DNA of 64,000 nucleotides from Acholeplasma laidlawii_A (GCF_030166555.2 NZ_CP126461.2); one strand, 5' to 3'; shown: positions 1 through 8,766, counted from the first letter of the stretch. Program-made: numbers and translations. Notes: generated from the letters alone by a model not told the origin.

Positions 1-91
1 TATCTTCTACCCAGAAGATAGCCGTGAGCAAAACATTAAAACAACAGTTAGAAAAGCTGTGAAAATGTTACATGAAATTATCAAAAAGTAA
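1..91 (+). CDS. 3' end of an unrecognised gene (partial)
   Basis: The window opens inside an open frame (codons from base 2) that ends at TAA 89-91. About 29 residues are visible, ending in a basic stretch (VRKAVKMLHEIIKK). Nothing in this fragment identifies a family. The next gene has its own promoter, and there is no obvious terminator between them. Confidence 0.6.
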   Translation, partial: IFYPEDSREQNIKTTVRKAVKMLHEIIKK

Positions 92-93
92 GG

Positions 94-122
94 TTGCTAT
101 TTCATTTATTTAGTGATATAAT
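94..122 (+). promoter_or_regulatory. Promoter of rpsF-ssb-rpsR
   Basis: TTGCTA (94-99), a 17-base spacer, then TATAAT (117-122) preceded by TGA, which makes an extended -10. The start would fall near 129, leaving about 70 bases of leader. A bulged hairpin at 155-173 (CTTGTCA, loop GAGA, TGACCAAG) lies in that leader. Confidence 0.75.
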
Positions 123-198
123 TAGAAAGCATGTAAAAATGCAAAAATATGATCCTTGTCAGAGATGACCAAGAAGTCCAAAAGGAGGAAAAAAAACG

Positions 199-486
199 AT
201 GAGAAAGTACGAATTTATGTACATTGCTAATCCACAATTAGACCCGGAAAAATTAAAAGGTCTTGTTGCTAACCTATCAAACGTAATCACATCAAACGGT
301 GGTTCTGTTTTATCTTTAAAAGAAATTGGGTTAAAAGATTTAGCATACGAAATCAACAAACATAGAAAAGGTTACTATGTTTGGATGTTGGTAGAAGCAT
401 CGCCAGAAGCGATTGCTGAATACAAACGTGTCGTTAATATTACTGAATCAGTGATTCGTAATATTGAAGTCAAAGAAGGCGAATAA
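199..486 (+). CDS. rpsF: 30S ribosomal protein S6
   Basis: The 95-residue product is full length for bacterial S6, which binds S18 on the 30S platform. It opens MRKYEFMYIANPQ and carries the central GLKDLAYEINKHRKGYY block typical of the family. A strong AAGGAGG site lies about 10 bases before the ATG. It is the first gene of the rpsF-ssb-rpsR operon, and ssb begins 2 bases after its stop. In other bacteria the S6:S18 complex binds this operon's leader; the hairpin at 155-173 could serve that role here, but I do not see the usual CCG signature. Confidence 0.97.
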   Translation: MRKYEFMYIANPQLDPEKLKGLVANLSNVITSNGGSVLSLKEIGLKDLAYEINKHRKGYYVWMLVEASPEAIAEYKRVVNITESVIRNIEVKEGE

Positions 487-488
487 TT

Positions 489-935
489 ATGATTAATCGT
501 GTCGTATTAGTTGGCCGAATAACAAAAGATGTAGACCATAGAGTGACCACCTCAGGTGCAAGCGTTGTGAGTTTTACATTAGCTGTGAATCGTAATTTCA
601 CTTCTGCAAGTGGTGAAAGAGAAGCGGACTTCATTAACTGTGTTACATGGAGAGCATCTGCAGATTTCATGAAAAATTATGTTAAAAAGGGTAACTTACT
701 AGCTGTTGATGGTCGCATGCAAACAAGGAATTATCAAGATAATGATGGCCGCACAGTATACATTACAGAAGTTGTAGCAGACAGCGTACAACTATTAGAG
801 TCTAGAAGTTCTAATCAAGGCGATAACTCTGGACAATATAGAAATAAATATGAGGAAAATCAATCAAATGATGCTCAAGATGAACTGTATGAAAGTACAA
901 AAAACTTGATTGCTGATGATGATTTACCATTTTAA
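489..935 (+). CDS. ssb: Single-stranded DNA-binding protein
   Basis: A 148-residue SSB. The OB-fold occupies roughly residues 1-105 (MINRVVLVGRITKDVDHR, then the FINCVTWRASADFMKNYVKKG block). A polar linker follows, then the acidic tip ending DDDLPF, the docking peptide for repair and replication partners. It protects single strands at the fork. It lies between rpsF and rpsR, the standard Firmicutes order, so it is co-transcribed with ribosomal proteins. Confidence 0.97.
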   Translation: MINRVVLVGRITKDVDHRVTTSGASVVSFTLAVNRNFTSASGEREADFINCVTWRASADFMKNYVKKGNLLAVDGRMQTRNYQDNDGRTVYITEVVADSVQLLESRSSNQGDNSGQYRNKYEENQSNDAQDELYESTKNLIADDDLPF

Positions 936-950
936 GAAAGGAATTTAACA

Positions 951-1193
951 ATGCAAGACAGAAAATTTCGTGCTGGTGGATTTAGAAAACGTAAAAAAGT
1001 TTGTTTCTTTACACAAAATAAATTTACCCATATTGACTTTAAAGATACAGAATTGCTAAAAAGATTTATCACTGAACGTGGTAAGATCTTACCAAGACGT
1101 GTGACTGGTACTTCAGCAAAATGGCAAAGACCACTAGCTGTAGCTATCAAACGTGCTCGTCATATGGCATTATTACCATTCGTTAAAGAATAA
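951..1193 (+). CDS. rpsR: 30S ribosomal protein S18
   Basis: An 80-residue S18, the S6 partner on the 30S platform. The signature stretch (DFKDTELLKRFITERGKILPRRVTG) and the C-terminal AIKRARHMALLPF segment are complete. An AAGAAAGGA site precedes the ATG. It is the last gene of the rpsF operon, and an intrinsic terminator follows at 1217-1249. Confidence 0.97.
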   Translation: MQDRKFRAGGFRKRKKVCFFTQNKFTHIDFKDTELLKRFITERGKILPRRVTGTSAKWQRPLAVAIKRARHMALLPFVKE

Positions 1194-1216
1194 TAAAAAA
1201 TAAAATTTAAAATTCA

Positions 1217-1249
1217 AAACAGAAACTAAATAAAGTTTCTGTTTTTTTT
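1217..1249 (+). terminator. Intrinsic terminator after rpsR
   Basis: ACAGAAACT (1219-1227) pairs with AGTTTCTGT (1234-1242) across a six-base loop. An unbroken T run follows to 1249. Confidence 0.88.
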
Positions 1250-1303
1250 AACCATAAATTAAAGTGTAAACAATCAAACATTCACCGCATAATCACTAAA
1301 TTA

Positions 1304-1312
1304 TGATATAAT
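1304..1312 (+). promoter_or_regulatory. Extended -10 promoter of gdpP-rplI-dnaB
   Basis: TGA-TATAAT with no good -35 hexamer 17 bases upstream. The predicted start is near 1319, just before the GAAAGGGG ribosome site of the fusion gene. Confidence 0.65.
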
Positions 1313-1337
1313 TTATTAAAGAAAGGGGCTTATATGA

Positions 1338-3794
1338 ATGCGTAAATTAATCAATGGAATTTTAATCACCCTATGGGTATTGGCTTTTACAATGTTTACC
1401 TTAGTAACCTTTACAGTTATGTTGGATCAAATTCCTAACATCAAATTCATATCCTATATTACATTTATACTTATAACATTCTTAGTAGTGTTCGTTTTAA
1501 TATTTACCATCGTTAATAATTATAAACAGTATATAAAAAATCTACAAAATAGACTTGCAAGGTGGAGCAAATTATCACCACGTGTTAATCAAGTAGGTGA
1601 TGATGCCTTTCATGAATTACCGATTGGTATTTTAGTACTAGATGAAAGTTTAAAAGAGATAAAATGGGTTAACCAGTATGCTAAAGTGATTTTTGAAGGT
1701 AGATTAATTGACCGACCTGTTGCAGAAATATCTGCATCTTTAGCAGATTATTTACTAAGTGATAATAAACAACCTATAACTATCTCCGTCAAAGACCAAA
1801 AGTATGAAGTACTATATAAAGATTCTTTCCAAGTTATCTACTTATTTAATGTCACATCAAGAGAAAATGTAAAATTAGAGTTCATTAAGAACTTACCAGC
1901 AATTGGGATATTAAACCTAGATAACTTTGAAGATAATATGACAAACTTTGATATCTCTGAACAAACGAGCATCAAAGGTGAATATCTATCAGCCATAGCT
2001 GATTGGGTAGATGAATACAATGGTTATTTAAAACCATACGGTGATAACCGAATGGTGATGCTCATTAAACGTAAAAGATTAGAAGATATGATGGCTAAAA
2101 AGTTTGATATCTTAGAACATATACGTGATATATCAACAAATTATGGTATTAGAGTAACCTTGTCAATTGGTGTTGCATCTTGGGATTTAGAATATGATGA
2201 ATTATCAGATTATGCACAAAACGCCATTGAACTCGCTGAAAAGCGTGGTGGAGACCAAGCAGTTGTAAATATTCAAAATCAAAAGATAGCGTACTTCGGT
2301 GCGAAGTTAGAATCAATTGTTAGATCAAGTAGAACCAATGCTAGATTAGCAGCACAAATGTTGGGCGATACCTTAAGTAAAGCAGACCAAATCTATATTA
2401 TGGGTCATGTTCAAACAGACCTGGACTCCTTTGGTGCAATGATTGGTGCGCTTAAAATGGCACTTACAACACCGGATATAGCTGCATATTTAATTGTAGA
2501 TATGGAAAAGTTAGATCCAACCGTTACCGATGTTTACAATTACTTACTATCAATGAACCACCCAGTAACCAAACATATTATTTCAACTCAAGAAGCATTA
2601 GAACGTAAAACTAAAGATACTCTGCTTATGATTCTAGATACTCAAAATCCACAAATAGTTCATAGTAAGGAATTGCTTGATTTAAAATTAAAAACTGCTG
2701 TCATTGACCACCACCGTGGTAATGAAACATCCATTGAAGGTGATTTTTCATTTATTGATCCAGGTGCCTCATCTACAGTAGAACTTATGATGGAGTTATT
2801 TAGTTTCTTCCCTGTTGAAATACAATTAGATGCCCCTGAGGCTAGTGTCATGTATGGTGGTATCATCTTAGATACAAATACCTTCACGTACCGAACCAAT
2901 GCTAGAACGTTTGATGTTGCATCTAAGTTAAAAGATTATGGTGCGGATACGATGATGGTTAAAACATGGCTTAGAAGTGATTTAAATAGAATTATTAAAC
3001 AAAACGAATTACTTGGTAAGGTGGAAATTTTCTTAGATAGATTTGCTATTGTGAAAACGGAAGATGTGTTTAATGATCGTACGTTTATTGCACAACTTTC
3101 AGAATCCTTATTAGAAATTAAAAATATAGATGCCTCATTTACTATTGTTAATTTCTCAGATGGTACTGTTGGTATTTCAGCTCGAAGTTTTGGTGCAATT
3201 AATGTGCAGTTACTGATGGAAGAAATGGGCGGTGGTGGACATTTAAGTTCTGCAGCAACCCAAATAAAAGATGTAAGTGTGAATGATGCTTACCTACAAT
3301 TAAAACATATATTAGAATTAGAATATGGAGGAGACAATACACCTATGAAAGTTATATTATTAGAAGATGTTAAAGGTAAAGGAAAAAAAGATCAAGTGAT
3401 TGAATTAGCGGGTGGCTATGCAAACTACTTAATTTCAAATAAACTTGCTGTTTTTGCTAACGAAGAAAACATCAAAAAACTAGAAGATAAAAAAGAAAAA
3501 GAACGTGAAGATGCTGCAAAATATTTAGAGTTAATGAAGAAGGTTGCTTCTGAAATTGAAGGTAAATCTATTACATTATCTATTAATGTTGGTGCGGATG
3601 GTAAACGCTTTGGTTCGATTACAACAAAGCAAATCGTTGAAGCATTCCATGAAAAACATGGTGTAATGATTGACAAAAAGCGTTTAGAATTAGCAAATGA
3701 TATTGGGTCTGTTGGTATTTATCCAGTAACTGTAAGTTTAGATAAAGGTGTAAAAGCAACATTTGAAGTAAATATAATTGAAAGAAGAGATTAG
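1338..3794 (+). CDS. gdpP: c-di-AMP phosphodiesterase GdpP fused to ribosomal protein L9
   Basis: The 818-residue frame joins two proteins. Residues 1-669 are GdpP: two N-terminal membrane helices (about 8-60), a PAS-like region, a degenerate GGDEF domain (about 200-310) and a DHH/DHHA1 phosphoesterase. The latter shows TDLDSFG near 360, DHH at 457-459 and GGGGH at 631-635. It hydrolyses cyclic di-AMP at the membrane. Residues 670-818 are a complete 149-residue L9 starting at Met670. In Bacillus these are neighbouring separate genes. A ribosome site and ATG lie exactly at the join, so L9 may also be made alone. dnaB follows after 2 bases. An ATG at 1334 opens only a three-codon frame. Confidence 0.92.
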   Translation: MRKLINGILITLWVLAFTMFTLVTFTVMLDQIPNIKFISYITFILITFLVVFVLIFTIVNNYKQYIKNLQNRLARWSKLSPRVNQVGDDAFHELPIGILVLDESLKEIKWVNQYAKVIFEGRLIDRPVAEISASLADYLLSDNKQPITISVKDQKYEVLYKDSFQVIYLFNVTSRENVKLEFIKNLPAIGILNLDNFEDNMTNFDISEQTSIKGEYLSAIADWVDEYNGYLKPYGDNRMVMLIKRKRLEDMMAKKFDILEHIRDISTNYGIRVTLSIGVASWDLEYDELSDYAQNAIELAEKRGGDQAVVNIQNQKIAYFGAKLESIVRSSRTNARLAAQMLGDTLSKADQIYIMGHVQTDLDSFGAMIGALKMALTTPDIAAYLIVDMEKLDPTVTDVYNYLLSMNHPVTKHIISTQEALERKTKDTLLMILDTQNPQIVHSKELLDLKLKTAVIDHHRGNETSIEGDFSFIDPGASSTVELMMELFSFFPVEIQLDAPEASVMYGGIILDTNTFTYRTNARTFDVASKLKDYGADTMMVKTWLRSDLNRIIKQNELLGKVEIFLDRFAIVKTEDVFNDRTFIAQLSESLLEIKNIDASFTIVNFSDGTVGISARSFGAINVQLLMEEMGGGGHLSSAATQIKDVSVNDAYLQLKHILELEYGGDNTPMKVILLEDVKGKGKKDQVIELAGGYANYLISNKLAVFANEENIKKLEDKKEKEREDAAKYLELMKKVASEIEGKSITLSINVGADGKRFGSITTKQIVEAFHEKHGVMIDKKRLELANDIGSVGIYPVTVSLDKGVKATFEVNIIERRD
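3345..3794 (+). CDS. rplI: 50S ribosomal protein L9 (internal start within the fusion)
   Basis: In-frame ATG 3345 (Met670 of the fusion) opens MKVILLEDVKGKGKKDQVIE, the canonical L9 N-terminus, and gives the usual 149 residues. GGAGGAGA at 3327-3334 lies about 11 bases upstream and matches the 16S tail well. This suggests independent translation from the gdpP message. Both the RNA-binding N-domain and the C-domain (after the long helix near residues 45-75) are present. Whether the fused form also exists in the cell cannot be read from sequence. Confidence 0.7.
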   Translation: MKVILLEDVKGKGKKDQVIELAGGYANYLISNKLAVFANEENIKKLEDKKEKEREDAAKYLELMKKVASEIEGKSITLSINVGADGKRFGSITTKQIVEAFHEKHGVMIDKKRLELANDIGSVGIYPVTVSLDKGVKATFEVNIIERRD

Positions 3795-3796
3795 TT

Positions 3797-5131
3797 ATGG
3801 CCAATAAAATTCCTAACGCAGTAGATGCTGAAAAATCAGTATTAGGGGCTATTCTTTTAGATAGTCAAACTGCACCGAATATCTTTGATGAAATCTCCGA
3901 AAGTGATTTTTACTTAAATGCACATGCACTGATCTTTCAAGCAATGAAGGATTTGTATAATGATCGTAAATCAATTGACTACACATCATTAAAATCAATC
4001 TTAGAGCATAAATCTCAATTAGAAACTGTCGGTGGATTATCTTATATTCTTGATTTATCAGAATATACTGTATCCATTGACCATATTGATACTTATATTG
4101 AAATTGTCAAAGACTTATCCTTAAAAAGAGATGTAATTAGAATTACACAAGAGCTTGCTACTCAAGGTCTTACATCTGATATTAACTCTGCTGAATACTT
4201 AGATAAAGTTGAAGGTGCAATCTTAAGTTTATCTCAAAGAAGAAAAGTTGGAGCATTTAAAAATATCGAAGAAATTGTTGGCGATGTCACTGAAAAATTA
4301 CATCACCTAAAAAATCAAAAAGGTGATGTAACAGGTTTAAGAACTGGTTATGCTACATTAGACAAGTATACAAATGGTCTTCAACCAGAAGAACTTATTA
4401 TCTTAGCTGCTAGACCGGCTGTTGGTAAATCCGCGTTTGCGATGAACCTGGCTTTAAATGCTGCTAAGTATAATAAAGGTGGTAAAGCAGGTGTTGCAAT
4501 TTTCTCACTGGAAATGAGTAACGAACAATTAGTAACCCGTATGATAGCAAGTATGTCTCATATCGAAAACTCTAAATTAAGAACAGGGTTTTTAACACCG
4601 CAAGAATGGCGTAACTATGAGAATATGACAGGTATTTTAAATGACTACAATATCTATTTTGATGATTCATCTTCATCAAATATTAACGATATTAGAGCGA
4701 AATGCCGCCGTCTTGCTCAAGAAGGAAAATTAGATTTTGTTGTAATTGACTACCTACAATTAATTCATGCTGATGGCAATAACAGACAAGAAGAAGTTTC
4801 TAAAATCTCTAGAGCCTTAAAACAAATGGCTAAAGAATTACGTATTCCAGTACTTGCATTAAGTCAGCTTTCTCGTGATGTTGAAAAATCAACAGATAAG
4901 CGTCCAACACTTGCGCACTTAAGAGAATCTGGTTCGATCGAGCAGGATGCCGATATTGTTATGTTTATTCATAGAGAAGAATACTATGCAGCTTCAAGTG
5001 ATGGCGCTCAAACAGGACAAACAGAAATCTTGGTCCGTAAAAACCGTCAAGGTCGTATTGGTGAAATTAACTTTATCTTCTCACCACAATACTCAAGATT
5101 TGATGAACAATCAAATATTGAAGAAGCCTAA
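3797..5131 (+). CDS. dnaB: Replicative DNA helicase
   Basis: A 444-residue DnaB-type hexameric helicase (named dnaC in Bacillus) that unwinds DNA at the fork. The N-terminal domain begins IPNAVDAEKSVLGAILLD, the classic start. The RecA-like C-domain has a Walker A loop ARPAVGKSAF with Lys211, DFVVIDYLQLI as Walker B, and the RESGSIEQDADIVMFIHR block. It begins 2 bases after the gdpP-rplI stop with only a weak ribosome site, so it probably depends on coupling. A terminator follows at 5151. Confidence 0.97.
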   Translation: MANKIPNAVDAEKSVLGAILLDSQTAPNIFDEISESDFYLNAHALIFQAMKDLYNDRKSIDYTSLKSILEHKSQLETVGGLSYILDLSEYTVSIDHIDTYIEIVKDLSLKRDVIRITQELATQGLTSDINSAEYLDKVEGAILSLSQRRKVGAFKNIEEIVGDVTEKLHHLKNQKGDVTGLRTGYATLDKYTNGLQPEELIILAARPAVGKSAFAMNLALNAAKYNKGGKAGVAIFSLEMSNEQLVTRMIASMSHIENSKLRTGFLTPQEWRNYENMTGILNDYNIYFDDSSSSNINDIRAKCRRLAQEGKLDFVVIDYLQLIHADGNNRQEEVSKISRALKQMAKELRIPVLALSQLSRDVEKSTDKRPTLAHLRESGSIEQDADIVMFIHREEYYAASSDGAQTGQTEILVRKNRQGRIGEINFIFSPQYSRFDEQSNIEEA

Positions 5132-5150
5132 TCATTATAAAACTATAAAA

Positions 5151-5183
5151 AAAACCTGAAAATTTTAATTTTTCAGGTTTTTT
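5151..5183. terminator. Bidirectional terminator between dnaB and dps
   Basis: AAAACCTGAAAA (5151-5162) pairs with TTTTCAGGTTTT. T runs lie on both strands, so it serves the convergent dnaB and dps genes. Confidence 0.85.
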
Positions 5184-5196
5184 GTTTAAATCAAGG

Positions 5197-5631
5197 CTAT
5201 TTATTGAATGCAGAAAACATCCAAATATGTTTTTCAAATGATGCAACAGCACCAATTAACATATCTGCTGTTTGTTCATCTTCTTGTGATTGACTTTCCT
5301 TAGTTAATGCTTTAAATTCAGTAACTAATTGTTTTAAGTCATTAATCAGTTCATCCACCATTAATTTAGAATCTAATGTTTCTGTTTCTTTAAGTGTTGT
5401 TAGTTTTAGATAAGCACTTAAAGTGGATGCCGGTTTACCACCGATAATAATTAATCTTTCAGCAAACGCGTCATATAATTCATTGACCTCATCGTAAAGT
5501 GATTCAAACTTTTCGTGTAAAGTGAAGAATCCTTTCCCTTCAATAAACCAGTGAAAATGATGTAGCTTTGTGAAAAGTGTTGCAAGATTGGCTACCTGTT
5601 GATTCAATCCATTGTGTAATTGATTGTTCAT
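5197..5631 (-). CDS. dps: Dps/ferritin-like DNA-protection protein
   Basis: A 144-residue Dps-family protein. The family signature is intact: LHHFHWFIEGKGFFTLHEKF (from residue 23), then the acidic DEVNELYDAFAER stretch. His24, His27, Asp54 and Glu58 are candidate ferroxidase ligands by analogy with the family. It would form a dodecamer that oxidises and stores iron and limits peroxide damage. An AAAGGAGG site precedes the start. Its promoter has a TGA-TATAGT extended -10 at 5653-5661. It is convergent with dnaB and divergent from the chrA pair. Confidence 0.93.
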   Translation of the reverse strand: MNNQLHNGLNQQVANLATLFTKLHHFHWFIEGKGFFTLHEKFESLYDEVNELYDAFAERLIIIGGKPASTLSAYLKLTTLKETETLDSKLMVDELINDLKQLVTEFKALTKESQSQEDEQTADMLIGAVASFEKHIWMFSAFNK

Positions 5632-5652
5632 AAAATATACCTCCTTTGTATG

Positions 5653-5661
5653 ACTATATCA
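5653..5661 (-). promoter_or_regulatory. Extended -10 promoter of dps
   Basis: On the minus strand TGA-TATAGT. The predicted start lies just before the AAAGGAGG site of dps. I saw no clear peroxide-regulator box. Confidence 0.5.
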
Positions 5662-5682
5662 TATCAAAAATAGGGTGTTTTG

Positions 5683-5691
5683 TGGTAGAAT
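5683..5691 (+). promoter_or_regulatory. Extended -10 promoter of the chrA pair
   Basis: TGG-TAGAAT. It places the transcript start near 5698, downstream of the longest possible chrA start at 5646, which is therefore unlikely to be used. Confidence 0.45.
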
Positions 5692-5723
5692 ATACAAGCA
5701 TGTGGCAGAAAGTTGAGGCGTTT

Positions 5724-6287
5724 ATGGGAAAGAATAGTTATTTCAATATATTTATTTCGTTTTTTAAAATTGGACTATTTACCTTTGGTGGTGGATATGC
5801 AATGATGCGTGTTATGGAACGAGAATTTGTAGAAAACAAAAAGTGGATGGATTCAAAATCCATGTTAGATTTACTGGCAATATCACAATCTACACCTGGA
5901 CCGTTTGCAATTAATAGTGCAACCTATATTGGTTACCAACAAAAAAAGGTTGGGGGATCAGTTGCAGCAACCTTAGGTGTTGTATTACCTTCCTTTATCA
6001 TTATTATATTAATTAGTATATTTTTAGAAGCGTTTAGTCAAAACATTCATATTCAAAATGTTTTAAAAGGTATTAATGCAGGTGTTGCTGTATTAATATT
6101 CAATGCATGGTTTTCATTATCAAAAAGCTTAGGAGTGACTGTGATTAATGTCATACTTATGGCGATAGGTTTTTTAGTATCCTTATTTATACCTATTTTT
6201 TCTGTTGTTTACTTAATTATCATTACTGCAATATTTGCAATCATTTATGGACTATTTATGAATCGAGGTAAAGCAGATGTTAATTGA
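5724..6287 (+). CDS. Chromate transporter half-protein (ChrA N-type)
   Basis: About 187 residues from ATG 5724, chosen because AGTTGAGG lies 5 bases upstream and the promoter lies after the longer possible start at 5646. It is a single CHR domain with FFKIGLFTFGGGYAMM near the N-terminus, the STPGPFAINSATYIGYQ motif and about six hydrophobic helices. Short-chain CHR proteins work as pairs in the membrane, and the partner overlaps the 3' end by 11 bases. The true substrate (chromate, sulfate or another anion) cannot be told from sequence. Confidence 0.85.
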   Translation: MGKNSYFNIFISFFKIGLFTFGGGYAMMRVMEREFVENKKWMDSKSMLDLLAISQSTPGPFAINSATYIGYQQKKVGGSVAATLGVVLPSFIIIILISIFLEAFSQNIHIQNVLKGINAGVAVLIFNAWFSLSKSLGVTVINVILMAIGFLVSLFIPIFSVVYLIIITAIFAIIYGLFMNRGKADVN

Positions 6288-6843
6288 GTTAATACAGTTA
6301 TTTTTAATATTCTTTAAAATCGGTCTATTTACCTTTGGTGGCGGTTATGCAATGATACCACTTATCCGTAATGAAGTTGTCGGTGCAGGCTATCTATCGA
6401 TTGTTCAAGTAGATCAATTCATAGGAATAGCAGAATCAACACCTGGACCATTTGCGATAAATATTGCAACCTTTGTAGGCTATAACTCATTTGGGGTTTG
6501 GGGTTCAATTTTGGCAACTTTAGGTGTTGTTTTACCAAGTTTTATCATAATTATATTAATTGCTATATTTAGTGCTAAAATATTAAAGTCTAAACCTGTT
6601 AGATATGCATTAAGTTGGATTAATCCACTTACATTAGGTCTTATCTTATCTGCTGGGGTTTCTGTTGTAATTAATGCAATATTTGGTAACATGGAAGGTT
6701 TAGTGGCGTTTAATACAGATTATATTGCTTTAGCGATATTTGGTATCGTATTACTTGCTTCACTTGTTTTTAAAAAAATAAATCCAATTATGCTCATTAT
6801 ATTATCTGGTATACTGGGGTTTATTGGTTATACTATTTTCTAA
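6277..6843 (+). CDS. Chromate transporter half-protein (ChrA C-type)
   Basis: A 188-residue CHR-domain protein, close in design to its upstream partner (FFKIGLFTFGGGYAMIPL, STPGPFAINIATFVGYN, about six membrane helices). The start overlaps the previous gene by 11 bases, so translation is coupled and a heterodimer is likely, as with the YwrA/YwrB type. Downstream, prfA begins 10 bases after the stop with its own AAGGAG site, so the three genes may share a transcript. Confidence 0.85.
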   Translation: MLIELIQLFLIFFKIGLFTFGGGYAMIPLIRNEVVGAGYLSIVQVDQFIGIAESTPGPFAINIATFVGYNSFGVWGSILATLGVVLPSFIIIILIAIFSAKILKSKPVRYALSWINPLTLGLILSAGVSVVINAIFGNMEGLVAFNTDYIALAIFGIVLLASLVFKKINPIMLIILSGILGFIGYTIF

Positions 6844-6853
6844 GGAGAAAATT

Positions 6854-7918
6854 ATGTTTGAAAGATTAGAAGTCATGAGAAAAACGTATTATGCGTTACA
6901 AGAAAAATTGGCATCAGGTATTAGTGATGTTAAAGAAATAACAAAACTCATGAAAGAACTTAAAAGTTTAGAGGAAGCTGTTGTAGCTTATGAAAGATAT
7001 TTAAGTTTAAAAGAACAATTAAAAGATTTAGAAGAACTACTTGAGTTAGAAACTGAAACTAGTGTTTTAGAAATGGCAAAAGCTGAAGAAAAATCACTAG
7101 AAAGTGACATTGAAAGCTTAGAAGAAAGTTTACGTATTTTACTCTTACCTAAAGATCCAGATGATGATAAAAACGTCATCATTGAAATTAAGGGTGCAGC
7201 TGGTGGAGATGAAGGTAACATATTTGCTGGTGACTTATTTAAAATGTATTCTAAATACGCAGAAAACATGGGCTGGAAAGTAACACTTGTAAATACAACA
7301 CCAGGTTCTAGTGGTGGTTTTGCAGGTATTGAATTCATCATTTCAGGTGAGAATGCATTTAGTTATTTAAAACATGAATCGGGTGTACACCGTGTTCAAC
7401 GTGTACCCGAGACTGAAAGCCAGGGACGTATTCATACCTCAACTGCAGTAGTACTCGCATTACCTGAACAAGAAGAGATTGAATATGACATCAAATGGGA
7501 AGATATCCGTTTTGATACATATAACTCATCCGGTGCTGGTGGGCAATCCGTTAACACAACCTACTCAGCAGTTCGTTTAACGCATATTCCAACCAATGTT
7601 GTTGTAACATCACAAGAAGAACGTAGTCAGCATGCCAATAAAGATAGAGCATATAAGCTATTAGTAACCCGTATTTATGACAAAATCCAACAAGAGCAAC
7701 TAGAAAAAGAAGGCGAAAGTAGAAAAGCTTTAATCGGTCGTGGTAACCGTAGTGAAAAGATTAGAACATATAACTACCCACAAAACCGAGTAACAGATCA
7801 TCGTATTGGCTTAACCATTAATAGACTAGATGCAATTATGGAAGGTCGCATTGATTTAATTATTGAACCACTCATAAACGAAATCCAAAAAGAAGCATTA
7901 GAAGGACAATCAAAGTGA
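6854..7918 (+). CDS. prfA: Peptide chain release factor 1
   Basis: 354 residues from ATG 6854 with AAGGAG 8 bases upstream; the frame is open 30 bases further but lacks a ribosome site there. It releases chains at UAA and UAG. The GGQ catalytic motif is at residues 229-231, and the stop-reading segment is HRVQRVPETESQGRIHTS. The gene itself ends in TGA, so UGA is a stop here. prmC, whose product methylates the GGQ glutamine, overlaps by 4 bases (GTGA). Confidence 0.97.
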   Translation: MFERLEVMRKTYYALQEKLASGISDVKEITKLMKELKSLEEAVVAYERYLSLKEQLKDLEELLELETETSVLEMAKAEEKSLESDIESLEESLRILLLPKDPDDDKNVIIEIKGAAGGDEGNIFAGDLFKMYSKYAENMGWKVTLVNTTPGSSGGFAGIEFIISGENAFSYLKHESGVHRVQRVPETESQGRIHTSTAVVLALPEQEEIEYDIKWEDIRFDTYNSSGAGGQSVNTTYSAVRLTHIPTNVVVTSQEERSQHANKDRAYKLLVTRIYDKIQQEQLEKEGESRKALIGRGNRSEKIRTYNYPQNRVTDHRIGLTINRLDAIMEGRIDLIIEPLINEIQKEALEGQSK

Positions 7919-8766
7919 CACTTCAAGACTTAGTAAAAACCTATGAAAAAAAGGTTATCAGTTTAGGTAAAGAACCACACGCAATGCGTTGGTTAATTAC
8001 CGAATTATCAGGTTATTCACCAACCGAGTTTTATTTAAAAATGAACGTCAAGGTAAGTGAAGAACTTATTCATAAAATCGAAGACGGTTTTAAACGTTAC
8101 ACCATAGAAGGTACGCCTGTACAACACATTGTAGGTTACTCCTACTTTTATGGTTACAAATTTAAAGTCAGTGATCAAGTATTAATTCCAAGAAGAGAAA
8201 CAGAACAATTAGTGGAAGAAACACTACTTATCTATGACACTTATTTTGAAGACCAAAAAATTGATGTACTTGATTTAGGTACGGGTAGTGGAGCGATTGC
8301 GATTACATTATCTATTGAAGAACCTAATATGCAAGTAGATGCATCAGATATCTCTGTGACTGCACTAATGGTTGCAAGAGAAAACCAATTAAACTTAAGT
8401 AGCAAAGTCAATTTTATTGCATCGGATTGGTTTAGTACTATCGATAAAAAATACGATATAATCGTCGCAAATCCACCTTATATTCCAAATGATGAAGCGG
8501 TGGAAGAGGTTGTAATAAAAGAACCTAGTTTAGCACTTTACGGCGGTGTAGATGGACTTGAACCTTACGAGATCATTTTAAAAAATGCTAAAAATTATTT
8601 AAAAGAAAAAGCACTCATTGCTTTTGAACATAGTATGTATCAAAGTGAAAACTTAAAGGCATTAATCTTAAAATATTTTAAAGATGCTAACGTAAGACAA
8701 TTAAAAGACTTACAAGGTAAAGATCGTATGACATTTGTTGGATTAGGTGGTGTATTTAATGACTAA
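7915..8766 (+). CDS. prmC: Release factor glutamine methyltransferase
   Basis: 283 residues from GTG 7915, which overlaps the prfA stop. The N-terminal helical domain recognises the release factor. The SAM-binding fold shows VLDLGTGSGAIAI, and the NPPY motif (VANPPYIPND) holds the target glutamine. The overlap with prfA is the conserved arrangement of enzyme and substrate. GAAGGACAA just upstream serves as the ribosome site. Confidence 0.96.
   Translation: MTLQDLVKTYEKKVISLGKEPHAMRWLITELSGYSPTEFYLKMNVKVSEELIHKIEDGFKRYTIEGTPVQHIVGYSYFYGYKFKVSDQVLIPRRETEQLVEETLLIYDTYFEDQKIDVLDLGTGSGAIAITLSIEEPNMQVDASDISVTALMVARENQLNLSSKVNFIASDWFSTIDKKYDIIVANPPYIPNDEAVEEVVIKEPSLALYGGVDGLEPYEIILKNAKNYLKEKALIAFEHSMYQSENLKALILKYFKDANVRQLKDLQGKDRMTFVGLGGVFND

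Noticed and set aside
5646..5723. Longer N-terminus of the first ChrA protein from 5646
   Set aside because: The candidate promoter (5683-5691) lies inside this stretch, and ATG 5724 has a better ribosome site and gives the family length.
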